NCBI GenBank assembly: GCA_900404475.1
Contig: OUQQ01000113.1
Location: 1-41,032 of the forward strand
Origin: Spongospora subterranea
Taxonomy: Eukaryota > Endomyxa > Phytomyxea > Plasmodiophorida > Plasmodiophoridae
Direction of reading: 5' to 3'
DNA length: 41,032 bases
The notes under the pieces are model-generated. The model made no database searches. It was not told the origin of the DNA and worked only from the letters and a program-made list of their open reading frames with translations. The translations under genes and the position numbers were made by a program. Every line of letters begins with the position of its first letter. The first letter of the stretch is position 1. Of this stretch, positions 1-8,664 are shown piece after piece.

Positions 1-330
1 TCCTTACGAACATCCATGATCTCTTGAACTTCGAAGCCTGTGTTATCATGAGCTATTTGAGTTGATAGGTCGGTAGTTACGTTCAAAGACGAATCTGCAT
101 AAAACTTGAGGCGTTGACGGTGCACATCAGAGACTTGTCTGGTAACTAGATCTTCCACTTGAAAAACAAAATCGGACCTGCTCCTTTGATACGTGCAGGT
201 CCATGCCATTTAAAGTTTAGCTTCTCAATGGCGTCCTTGGGCCCCGGACCGGATCCCGACGATCGCGGCTTTCTCCACCAATAAACTGCCGTCGCCTTCT
301 CAGTAAAATTGTGTGATCTTTTATTGGGTG
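1..330 (-). mobile_element. Degenerate C-terminus of a Ty3/gypsy retrotransposon polyprotein (partial, runs off left edge)
   Basis: On the minus strand the translation carries the conserved tail of chromovirus-type gypsy polyproteins. A KLNFKWHGPARIKGAG stretch (about 231-180) is followed, one frame over, by FVFQVEDLVTRQVSDVHRQR and then LKFYADSSLNVTTDL and a chromo-like tail ending EVQEIMDVRK at the window edge. The W-x-GP / VEDLV / VH-x-x-RLKFY-x-DSSLNVT order is typical of the region after integrase. Between the WHGPARI and FVFQVEDL blocks the frame changes by one base, and upstream of position 230 the frame shifts again, so the copy looks dead. Nothing is visible of the catalytic domains or LTR, which would lie outside or have decayed. 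Confidence 0.8.
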
Positions 331-824
331 AAAATTGTGAGTGGCCGGTGGACGGTCAATTCGAACCAATCGGGCCCGCTGATACATGCCTATTGTCGTG
401 ATATAACCGCGAAAGGGTTGTTCGCTACAAAACCATCGGAACCCCGTAAACAGCAATTGTTGTCATGAAAATCAAAAATGAGCTGCAGACAGCAACGAAC
501 GCCTGCTGTTATGATGAGAATATGGTCGGACACACTGGAAAACAATCACTTTGGATCAGTTGTGTCTGTCCTGGCATCTGCATGGGACAGATAGAGCATT
601 CGCACAAGAAAAATCGGTTGCTTTGATATCGGAAGTGGAAGGCAATTGTGGTTGATATATTTTCATTGAGAGAATATTAGATTTCTAAATGTAGTGTCTG
701 GTTCAAATGATCTAACTGCCCAGGGCCGTGCTTATCATTGATGTGAATTCAGGCGCGAATAGGTGAAAATCATCATCATCCAGGTGGACAATCTCTTACA
801 GTGGGTACTCAAAGCCCCCTTCTA
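331..824. other. No gene recognised; AT-rich intergenic
   Basis: No frame here gives a convincing protein or RNA. A short open stretch begins at 801 but its first in-frame codon is GTG. The next in-frame ATG is at 825 and leads into the 36-bp tandem repeat, so this may be 5' flank or part of an unrecognised exon. Confidence 0.3.
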
Positions 825-878
825 ATGAATTTGCAAAATGTTGAATCCCACAGTGATCTTGCGTGTACGCCAAGCTCG

Positions 879-950
879 GGTGGCAATGGCACAGCAACCA
901 TCGAGGAGACCATGGGTGGCAATGGCACAGCAACCATCGAGGAGATCATG
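879..950 (+). repeat. Two tandem copies of a 36-bp unit
   Basis: Copy one is 879-914 and copy two 915-950. They differ at one base (acc versus atc near the end). The unit length is a multiple of three; in the frame opened by the ATG at 825 it encodes GGNGTATIEETM then GGNGTATIEEIM. The enclosing frame (825-1040, about 71 codons) has no recognisable domain. It could be a small protein or an exon, or the repeat may be a recent non-coding duplication. Confidence 0.9.
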
Positions 951-1150
951 CCAAAGATTGTAGAATGGAATTGGCCAGAGCTGCAGAGCGCCATCACCGT
1001 TCACTTGGTGTACACTGACTCTGTGTACAGTTTAGTGTAGCCGAGCAGTGCGTGCGTCAGTCTGTTGTTGCGTGGATCAGAAGCGCAGCCTCCAAAGGTG
1101 TACTATAGCCGGTTGGACCTCAATCGACTAACCACAGCAAACAAGTCGAT

Positions 1151-1936
1151 ATGGGCGATCATGATCGGGACGAGGACCAGATGAGAGCCAGGCTAATGGC
1201 CTCGGTTAAAAAAAAGGGAGGACCGGAGAAGGGCGTCACTTCCGATAAAAGTCCTAACGACATTGTTGTGAAATCTTTCAAAGAAATAATGGCGGAGAAG
1301 AAGGCCGCTGCTAACGATGGCGACAAGGTTTTAGAGAGGAAAAGAATTATGGAAATGAGGACTAGGCAGAGAGAATCTGCATTGATCAGAAAGCAAGCCA
1401 AAATAGGTCCACAGGACGCCGCTCCGGGCAGAATCAATCTGAGAAATAAACGAGGGCAAATTCAAGGTGGGCAACCTAAGGTCGATAAAGCTCAAGCCGC
1501 CCCAGCTGAGACTGAATCATCACAAGGCGGGCGACCTAAGGTCGATAAAGTTCAAGGCCCCCCAGTTGAGACTAAAGTATCACAACCTCTTGATCTATCG
1601 CCCCCGATAATGCCAAATCATGGAGTTCCACCTGTGGAAAACATGTCTCCAGTTGAAGTCGCAGATGTTAATGACACTGTTTTAGAAATTATCGATCAAC
1701 GTAAACTCGCTGAAGTATCTGATCACTCTCAATCAATACCAGAACCAGATAATGCTGTTGATCAGCATCTCAATGCGCTAAAGCGAGAAATTGAACTAGC
1801 CAACCAACTAATCGATGAACTATCGTCTTCTGATCTCTGTGGCATCAATATATCTTATGATCAAGACTCAATGAATCTCGACGATAATCAGTTTGCGGAC
1901 AATATGGAGGTCGTTCTCTCTAGCGCCACATCTTGA
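1151..1936 (+). CDS. Charged low-complexity protein, 261 aa, unknown function
   Basis: A single open exon from ATG 1151 to the TGA at 1936. The protein is rich in K, E, D, Q and P and looks mostly disordered. The N-terminal third is basic and helix-prone (KSFKEIMAEKKAAA, then an ERKRIMEMRTRQRES run around residues 62-77). This segment resembles the KTFSEVLAEKK-type helix of ZC3H11A-like mRNA-export proteins, but that is only a motif-level impression. The middle holds a 20-residue tandem repeat (GGxPKVDKxQ... twice). The C-terminus is acidic with a leucine-containing helix (NALKREIELANQLIDELSS). No zinc finger, membrane segment or enzyme motif is visible. The next gene starts 60 bp downstream on the same strand. 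Confidence 0.6.
   Translation: MGDHDRDEDQMRARLMASVKKKGGPEKGVTSDKSPNDIVVKSFKEIMAEKKAAANDGDKVLERKRIMEMRTRQRESALIRKQAKIGPQDAAPGRINLRNKRGQIQGGQPKVDKAQAAPAETESSQGGRPKVDKVQGPPVETKVSQPLDLSPPIMPNHGVPPVENMSPVEVADVNDTVLEIIDQRKLAEVSDHSQSIPEPDNAVDQHLNALKREIELANQLIDELSSSDLCGINISYDQDSMNLDDNQFADNMEVVLSSATS
1464..1583 (+). repeat. 60-bp tandem duplication inside the coding region
   Basis: Copy one 1464-1523 and copy two 1524-1583 align without gaps and keep the reading frame, adding one 20-residue unit (GGQPKVDKAQAAPAETESSQ versus GGRPKVDKVQGPPVETKVSQ). The differences are scattered substitutions, so the duplication is not brand new. Confidence 0.85.
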
Positions 1937-1996
1937 GTTGACAATTCATGTTAATTTATTTACTACATTCGTCATTCTGCGGTCTTCACGTCTTCT

Positions 1997-2839
1997 ATGT
2001 CAATTTTTCTCGTGCATACATTCGCGATGTTGCCGAATGAATCACCTGTTTGCTGTAGTGCGGTGTCTTTGATGTGTTTGACATCTGCAATGCGCGCAAC
2101 GTCGCTATGTTGTTCTGTGCATCTTCAGTTTTGTTTTGCAATGTCTGCTAGTACTTCTTACAGCGTCAAATCTCTGGGTACTGCTTTCTGGTGTCTTTGC
2201 TATATTTCGTTGACTTTACAGGGACTGTTCACTCCTGGCAAGCGGATCTTCTGCCCATGGCCCCATAAAGCAATGGCGTACTGTGTTGTCTGGGAAGCGG
2301 CGCTGTCCTGGGCGAAACCAAAGCTGGGAGCCTGGGGATCTTCGGATATATCCAGTAGTCATTCGAAAAACACCCGCTTACTGTTCTTCGCTTGGTTCGT
2401 ATTCGATTGCCCCTTAATGGCGCTTTTCCTATATGGTGGAAATGGAACAATCGGGGAAAATATTCAGCACAGCCGCAACGTGTTCTTCATTGAGCTATTC
2501 TTTAGCGCTGCCATCCACTACGCGTTTCTCAGAAATTGCGACTCGTTCAGTTTCTTCTTCATCAAATACTTCTCAATCGTCTACGACATTTACATGTCGT
2601 ACACCATGTATGAAGTGTTTGTCGGTCGTGGCGTCGTTAACATCGCCGATCTGCTTGCCGTTATATTAAAGCTATTGGCTGACGGCTGCTACCTTTTCCC
2701 TATGGTGAGCGAATGGATGCATCTACTTCCTACCCATCAGAACAAATCCAAGGCCCTTTTCGTGATCATCTCGGGCGTCGGGGTTTGGGTTTCCAACGTC
2801 ATATTGCTCTGCTGGTCTCTAATGAATGTCCAATTTTAA
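1997..2839 (+). CDS. Multi-pass integral membrane protein, unknown family
   Basis: Open from ATG 1997 to TAA 2839 (280 codons). The reliable part begins around 2221 (GLFTPGKRIFCPWPHKAM). After it come hydrophobic segments at about residues 132-150 (LLFFAWFVFDCPLMALFLYG), 165-185 (NVFFIELFFSAAIHYAFL), around 190-215 (FSFFFIKYFSIVYDIYMSY), 222-240 (ADLLAVILKLLADGCYLF) and 256-276 (ALFVIISGVGVWVSNVILLC), giving four to six membrane passes. The first 75 codons are Cys/Ser rich and unconvincing. A GT...CTTTACAG pair ending at 2220 could mark a short intron, with the true start upstream or at a later ATG. No transporter or enzyme signature was recognised. Confidence 0.6.
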   Translation: MSIFLVHTFAMLPNESPVCCSAVSLMCLTSAMRATSLCCSVHLQFCFAMSASTSYSVKSLGTAFWCLCYISLTLQGLFTPGKRIFCPWPHKAMAYCVVWEAALSWAKPKLGAWGSSDISSSHSKNTRLLFFAWFVFDCPLMALFLYGGNGTIGENIQHSRNVFFIELFFSAAIHYAFLRNCDSFSFFFIKYFSIVYDIYMSYTMYEVFVGRGVVNIADLLAVILKLLADGCYLFPMVSEWMHLLPTHQNKSKALFVIISGVGVWVSNVILLCWSLMNVQF

Positions 2840-3086
2840 AACTGAAAAATACAATACTTAAACACTTATTCACTTCAAAGTGTCAACATAGCGATATGTT
2901 TGTTTAACCGATGGTGGGATTGATTAGATTGGCTTTTCGAAGCTCAACTGTTGACCGCATTCAAGGAGTGAATAATTATGTATTGAGTTATGAACGTGGC
3001 AAACCTGTTGGGCGTTCGCTGAACCCGATCGCGGTGAGCGCCGACAAACCAGATAGAGTCTTGACTAATGAAGTTCGAGTCGCGGT

Positions 3087-4022
3087 TTATGATTGCGACG
3101 GGGCATAGGATGATTGGATTTGCAATGAAGGTGATGGAGGGTTATGACTGAAAGGAGGGTAACCGGTAGCAAACGGCGATAATGTTGGAGTGTTCAGGGC
3201 CGATCCTGGACCATGGCCTCCACCTGCCATTTGCGTGTACTGGACGACATGGGGCGACATGCACGGGACCGCTGACCAGCTAGGGGTGTGGGAATGAGGA
3301 AGGGAAAGAACGGGATGAAGGGGTCCCCTGACATAGCGGGCAGAGGGTGAGAATAACGGGGCAGAAGGTTGCTGAACATGACATGGTCCTTGGCCCACAG
3401 ACTGCAGCATCTGATGGGACATGTGCATCCTAGGGGAGTTGGCTGAAAGACCATTTGAAACCAGACAATCACGAACTGGAACCAGATCCATCGATGATGA
3501 GTCGTGAACCATAGGAATATGCACATTGAGGGCCCTCTTCCTGCCGCGCTTTTCGAGTAAGGATCCGTCTGACACTTCACCACGGGAGGGACGCCTTTCC
3601 CTATTGATACGCAGAGGAGAACGAGGGCCGATGGGGATCGAAAGAGGAGCATGCGACTCCCTATTGTTATTCATCACAACTGTGGCCATGTCTGCATTCT
3701 GTGGAACGCAGTGTTTCATCAAAGTTCTACCCACTTTGAACGAGCTTGCTTTTCCTGGTTTCAAATCATCCAGATCTTCATTCTGAATCTGTTCATATGG
3801 TCCTTGATATTCCATATATCGTTTTAGGGTGGTGGTGATAGTAGGGTCGGAAGAATATTGATAGAGGTGAGAGTCATGGAAAACGACGACAGCCACCTCA
3901 CAATCGCAAAGAACGGACAGTTCTATGGCCTTTTTCATTAGCCCGACCTTGCGCTTGTTGAAGGTCACTTCCCGGTTCTTGACGTCATCTATCTTGTGTA
4001 TCAATATCTTCTTCCTTCCCAT
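3087..4022 (-). CDS. MEF2-type MADS-box transcription factor, 311 aa
   Basis: The ATG at 4022 begins MGRKKILIHKIDDVKNREVT, followed by FNKRKVGLMKKAIELSVLCD; this is the DNA-binding MADS helix and dimer strand of the MEF2/Rlm1 class. The glycine at position 2 and the KKIxIxxIxDxxNRxVTFxKRK spacing favour MEF2 over SRF. The YMEYQGPYEQ segment at about residues 70-80 matches the start of the MEF2 extension. Such proteins bind A/T-rich CTA(A/T)4TAG-like sites as dimers in the nucleus. The rest is Pro/Ser/His/Met-rich and disordered, as in an activation domain, with a basic patch EKRGRKRALNVH near residue 160 that could be a nuclear signal. No intron is present, unlike most genes here. The stop lies at 3087. 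Confidence 0.92.
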   Translation of the reverse strand: MGRKKILIHKIDDVKNREVTFNKRKVGLMKKAIELSVLCDCEVAVVVFHDSHLYQYSSDPTITTTLKRYMEYQGPYEQIQNEDLDDLKPGKASSFKVGRTLMKHCVPQNADMATVVMNNNRESHAPLSIPIGPRSPLRINRERRPSRGEVSDGSLLEKRGRKRALNVHIPMVHDSSSMDLVPVRDCLVSNGLSANSPRMHMSHQMLQSVGQGPCHVQQPSAPLFSPSARYVRGPLHPVLSLPHSHTPSWSAVPCMSPHVVQYTQMAGGGHGPGSALNTPTLSPFATGYPPFSHNPPSPSLQIQSSYAPSQS

Positions 4023-6942
4023 TTTGTCTTTCCCACCTTTGAATCGGCCGCGTCCGTCTCAACGTCAGCAAACTGAGGGTTCCCTGAGCCGTGTCGAGAC
4101 CGGCACAGCAATATCTAGCGGTGAGGCTGACAACCGTGTGTGGTTACGACGATCAGCCCCGATGGCGTCGGTCGTTGTGGTCTAGGGATTGGGTACCAGG
4201 CAGACCGTTACCGAGTCTAATCATGCAGTGGCCGATTCACTGCGGCCGCACTAATTATAGGGTCAGCCGTAAGCCGTGGATGTAAAGGGGGCAGTCAAAC
4301 AGCGGAGATCCGCACTGGCTATGGGGGCCGCCCAAGAGATCACATAGCGGCGAGCTGGCGGGCATGTTTCACTGTGACGGGCAGCTGGCCAACACCCTCA
4401 ACATGACGATGGGGGGCAGAGTCGCCGGGCCGGACCTGACCTACAGCAGAGCATCCCTCGACGTGGGAATCTGTGCCAACCACAAATAGAGGAATGCAGT
4501 GCTGTAGGGAATCGCGATCATGTTCGCGTGTTGTATCAGTGCCCACCGAAATGACTCGGTGAACCTGCTGCTAAGGGGGGAAATCGCATGCAATGAATTC
4601 TTTGGATTCGTCGACAAGGACGGGCTTGAATGATTTCAGTCCCGGGATAGGCCTACATTGTCCAGCTAGAGAACGGTTGCCAGCATTGTTTCAACATTTT
4701 TTTGTCGACGAATCAAAATATCTGTTCTCCTCTTGAGAGTTGAACCGGCGTTGACCCATGGGAATGTTCGCATGAGTTAAGATCATTCTTCCTCGCATCC
4801 CCAATACGAGAAACAACTATACAAAACCATTCCAATAACTCGTTTTTCATCTGCACTGAAAATAAAAATGCCTTTGGGACGTCATCTTGATCTCGTACTA
4901 GGAGAGTGGAAGCTCATTAAAAGAAAATGAGAGAATTAGAGACCCAAGTGCTGTGTCAGTTAATCGGCCATGGATATGATGTGAAAGCCATGGTAGGCAA
5001 CAGACGCGAGGACAATGATGCAGATCAAACGGATTGCTCTGATGAGAACAGGACACATTTTCCGCAATCAGAGTTCATTACAGGTGTATCATATCTCCGG
5101 TAAAGCGCCAGAACCTTGATCTATATCGAGTCCTGTCCAATACCAATGGATAAGGGTTTTGTCCAGTGGTAAATCTAATTAAAAGTACATGCACTAGGGT
5201 ATGGTATGGTGCTGTATCAATGGTCGTCACTTGATTTGATCATCACCAGGATGGAAGCCCACTTCTAAATCTCAGAGGACACTGACAATTCATAGTATCT
5301 CTCTATCAGCTTCTCAAGGGGTGAAGGCGGATCGATCTGTTATCACATCCTGATTTTGTCAAGCTTTTAGTAACAAACTCGTGCAATACTTCGTGCAAGT
5401 GATGTTAATTTTAGTAAAAGAGGGCTGTCGGGTTACTCTCTTTCCCCATGGAAGGCCGGTAGCCATTGGGGTAAACAATGATACACTCTCGAAGAGGCAG
5501 TTTGTCTAAACCATCCTGTAATCTCTTAAATATCCCTAATATACATTACAATCTCATGAAGTGGTTGTGCTGTAGTGGATGGAAGGCGTCGATACGGTGG
5601 AACAGTGGGATCGGTTGGCATATGCAATAAAGGATGTATCGACTGAAGAGGAGTACCTCGAAAAGTGTCAGATAGTTGGCCATGATCCCAACGCAATCAT
5701 CTTTATCCTCTGATCCGTTCCTTACAGCTTTTACAATCTTTGCGTCCATGCGCGGGACGTCTTTCAATCATGGGATTGGTTATCAAGTCATTAATAACGT
5801 GATGTCTCCAATGTTCGTTGATTATCCCCATCCTTCGAACCCTGCGCCTCCACATGTGGTTTCAGTACGCTTCGTACCACCGCTTTTATAGAAACGATTA
5901 GCGAATATTGGGGAAGAATTCCCAATACTGACCCCTCCGACGTCAATGGTGTGCAATAGTGCTGTCTGATGCAATAAATACCTAGGTATAATATCTATAA
6001 TAATTAGCAAATGTGGAAGCACCCTTCTTTGAAAAAGTATTCCTGGATGTAGGATGTGGAAGAGGAGATCGCTGCGGCTTCATTGGTTATTCTGAGCACA
6101 TCATGGTAAGCCTGAGCTCAGGTGTTAAATACTGGCGGTCCTCATAAAGAGCTACCATTTTACCATTCCTGGTATGATTTCATTCTTTGCGATTAAGCAC
6201 CTCAAAAACAATTTGAGTGCTCAAACGTCGCTTGACTTCGATAAGGTTTGCAACGAGTAATATTCATGAGAGTAAAGCATCTGGGGGAATCCTCCCCATG
6301 TATTGCCTGTATGTTCTCATAGAAGGGTATTTTGCAGACATTACCAGGGAATCCTTTCAAAGGTTGGAGCTTTTTAGCTCAGACTTGCCATAACCAATGG
6401 GAAGGATCAGAGGATAACGATCATTGCGTCTGGAAACCTTGCATTAGAACTAGGGTCGCTCATTTCCCTTCAAGGCACAGGTTGAATCCACCACGCTGTA
6501 TGATATCAAAAATAGACTACTACCTACTGACCTTGAAGGCGCGAATTTACACATAAAATGGCGGTTCCAACAAAACTGTCAATGAGCGCAAGATTTATTG
6601 GTCATCCGACAATGCAATTTTACACGGTGTCTTCTAATTGGTTATTGACAACACTTCTTGTAAATAATTGCACAATTGAGACTTTGGACCCATGCCTCTC
6701 TATATTGCACTATTAATGTTTGTAGTTAAGTGCTGCTGATGCGCCTATGTATGCCAGCGAATCCAGCACGATGTGAACTCGTTTGAGTCCCAACAAGTCG
6801 GGCTCGACGATATTCATCAGCCCGATGACAGGAATCGAGGCGATGGCCAGCGAGAGATGTGATGATGATTGGTTCCAGCGTTATCCAGGGATACCACGAC
6901 ACCCTTCCCGTCTGTCCCCTTCGCCGCGTCCCTCTTTCCCCC
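4023..6942. other. 2.9 kb without a supported gene
   Basis: All frames are short and lack protein character. 4100-4560 is GC-richer; the remainder is AT-rich. One structural feature is visible: 5691-5720 and 6400-6429 form an inverted repeat of about 30 bases (shared core TTATCCTCTGATCC) some 700 bp apart, without recognisable transposase between. The first few hundred bases upstream of 4022 presumably hold the promoter of the MADS gene. Confidence 0.4.
5691..6429. repeat. Imperfect inverted repeat, arms about 30 bp
   Basis: The left arm 5691-5720 (ACGCAATCATC followed by the shared core) matches the reverse complement of 6400-6429 (ACGCAATGATC followed by the same core) with only about four to five differences. 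The arms flank roughly 680 bp. It could be a relic of a foldback or MITE-like element, or of a local inverted duplication. No target-site duplication was identified. Confidence 0.5.
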
Positions 6943-7755
6943 TCATTCACCGCCCTCAGAACTAATCGACTCCCGGACCAGCCACAATATACCCGACGCG
7001 ACTATCCCGACCCCAATCGCGATGCCGATCAGCCCCGGTTGCCCTAACCGATGGCGATATATGCTGTTACCGGCCGTTCCATCGTCTCTCATCACCCTCT
7101 CCTCATAGACCATCTCCCTGTATCTCTGCTGTTGAGCCCATCTCCTCCAATTCCTTTGGATCATCATCGCCGCCGCCCATCTCCTAATAGACGATCGCTC
7201 CTGTTCGGCTCTATCCTCCTCCATCGCCCTGATCTGCCTCCTCAGACTCATATTCACGCTGCTCATCTGTTTGAGGCGTTCCCCCATAATCCCCACCGCC
7301 TCAATCGCCTCCCTCATCCTCTTCCTATCGCCCTGTCCATCCTCCTCTCTCGCCCCATCTTCGGCCGCCCTCGCCCGCTCCTCAGCGTTCGCCCTCGCTG
7401 TCATCTCCTCGTTTAACCTCGTCACCAGCGCCGCCTTCTCAGCCTGAACCTCTTTCAACATTCCCATCAAAAAGTGTTTGTCGTCCTGATATGAAGCGGT
7501 TAAACTGGGTAGATAATGATCATTAGGAGAGGTGTTAGGGAGGATCAACCCATGACGATCATGATCAAAGGCGGCTGATCCCCAGCTCCATCGCTTTGTT
7601 TGACCTCTGATCGCCCTGGTGCTTTGCGATGAAGTCGGACCGGGTCTGGTGGAATAATATGGGCTCGCTCTTGGGGTGCAGGAGACCAATCTGGGCTCGG
7701 CGCCCTGTTCTAGAGACCCTTTGATCGGGAGCGGTTGGGATTGGATTGTGTTCAT
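6943..7755 (-). CDS. Tail-anchored coiled-coil protein with an IQ motif, 270 aa
   Basis: The frame stays open upstream to 7875 but the first ATG is at 7755 (MNTIQSQPLPIKG). Residues 1-95 are Ser/Pro-rich and disordered. About residues 95-200 form a long charged coiled coil (KEVQAEKAALVTRLNEEMTA onward). An IQ-like calmodulin/light-chain motif follows (MIQRNWRRWAQQQRYREM, near residues 200-218). The end is a hydrophobic helix, IGIAIGVGIVASGILWLV, followed by a short polar tail RESISSEGGE. That layout fits a type IV tail-anchored protein of the ER or another endomembrane, with the coiled coil in the cytosol. No named family was recognised. It diverges from the plus-strand gene at 8383, sharing about 630 bp of upstream DNA. 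Confidence 0.8.
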   Translation of the reverse strand: MNTIQSQPLPIKGSLEQGAEPRLVSCTPRASPYYSTRPGPTSSQSTRAIRGQTKRWSWGSAAFDHDRHGLILPNTSPNDHYLPSLTASYQDDKHFLMGMLKEVQAEKAALVTRLNEEMTARANAEERARAAEDGAREEDGQGDRKRMREAIEAVGIMGERLKQMSSVNMSLRRQIRAMEEDRAEQERSSIRRWAAAMMIQRNWRRWAQQQRYREMVYEERVMRDDGTAGNSIYRHRLGQPGLIGIAIGVGIVASGILWLVRESISSEGGE

Positions 7756-8382
7756 AGTGGGGAGGACGGGGAGAACATCAGGGGAAACGGGTCGATTGGA
7801 ACTTGGCGCGGGTGGTTCAATAGAAGTCAATGAGAGAGAGAGATAGAGAGATTTTAAGAAAAAGACTGTACCCAATCCATAACCTTATTAATATCATCTC
7901 CTCATTTATCGATCTCTCCACGTTTAAACACGAATCGCGGTTTCAATTGCAGCAATAAGGCCGTTTGTATAACGAGGCACAGTCTATTATCACTCTTTGT
8001 TGGCCTCATCTTAGAACGTCAAACCCGTTTTGGCAAAGAAATTACAGAAATTTATCAAACGACAATTTCAGAATGGGGGAATCCCGTCCCGAGTTGGCAA
8101 TGTGAGAAATGATAACCGGTATAGAGCTCACTAGGGCAACGTCGTAATCAAACACGTTATTACACATTCGCTATCGTTGTTGAGGGTGCAGTCGGTCGAC
8201 AACCAATCGGACAATATATTGCTGCCCGTATCGTTTAACTGCTAAATCTGTCATTTATTGACCGACTGTCTTGTTTCAATCGCCGACTGACGTCATTTGT
8301 CTATTCGATTGCTCACGATTCGCGTAATCGTCTTCATATTCACTCGAGCGGGCGTTCGAACGATTACTTGCAGATATTGACG
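7756..8382. promoter_or_regulatory. Shared upstream region between divergent genes
   Basis: About 630 bp separate the ATG at 7755 (minus) from the ATG at 8383 (plus). A CT/GA-rich run (AGAGAGAGAGATAGAGAG) lies at about 7833-7850. No other element was identified. Confidence 0.4.
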
Positions 8383-8661
8383 ATGTCGCCTTCGAAATCG
8401 CCAACACTTTTGGCGTTTACCAGCTTGAATGGCGCCAGTTGGGCAGATGTGATGGACGAACCAGAACCGATCGTTGAGCCTACGAAACCAGAACCAAAGC
8501 TGACCAATGGAAATCGGGGCAAAACACGGTCTGTCAATAAGGGGGCGCGCCCTCCTAAAACGAGTTCACCAGCGGTCAAGAGTATGATCAGCAACCCTTT
8601 CGCCGCTCTATCAACGTCGGACGGGGAGGAAACCGATCAAGAAGAGGGCGATCAGCAATGA
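8383..8661 (+). CDS. Small acidic protein, 92 aa, unknown
   Basis: The first in-frame ATG is 8383 (MSPSKSPTLLAFTSLNGASW); the frame ends with TGA at 8659-8661. The protein is polar and disordered. It has a GASWADVMDEPEP segment near the N-terminus that recalls SWAD-type short linear motifs of translation-associated proteins, a basic Pro/Ser-rich middle and an acidic tail (GEETDQEEGDQQ). No domain can be named. Its stop codon lies 3 bp from the stop of the opposing gene at 8665. A second ATG overlaps the stop (ATGA at 8658) and opens a 57-codon frame; I read that as antisense of the minus gene. Confidence 0.55.
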   Translation: MSPSKSPTLLAFTSLNGASWADVMDEPEPIVEPTKPEPKLTNGNRGKTRSVNKGARPPKTSSPAVKSMISNPFAALSTSDGEETDQEEGDQQ

Positions 8662-8664
8662 GCT

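Noticed and set aside
340..365. GGTTCGAATT on the minus strand, reminiscent of a tRNA T-loop
   Set aside because: No matching stem, anticodon arm or acceptor; it lies next to the gypsy remnant.
4100..4560. GC-richer patch upstream of the MADS gene as a possible gene
   Set aside because: Frames are short, conflicting and without domain features; composition alone is not evidence.
7051..7416. 121-codon plus-strand frame rich in His, Pro, Arg and Leu
   Set aside because: Exact antisense of the coiled-coil region of the minus-strand gene.
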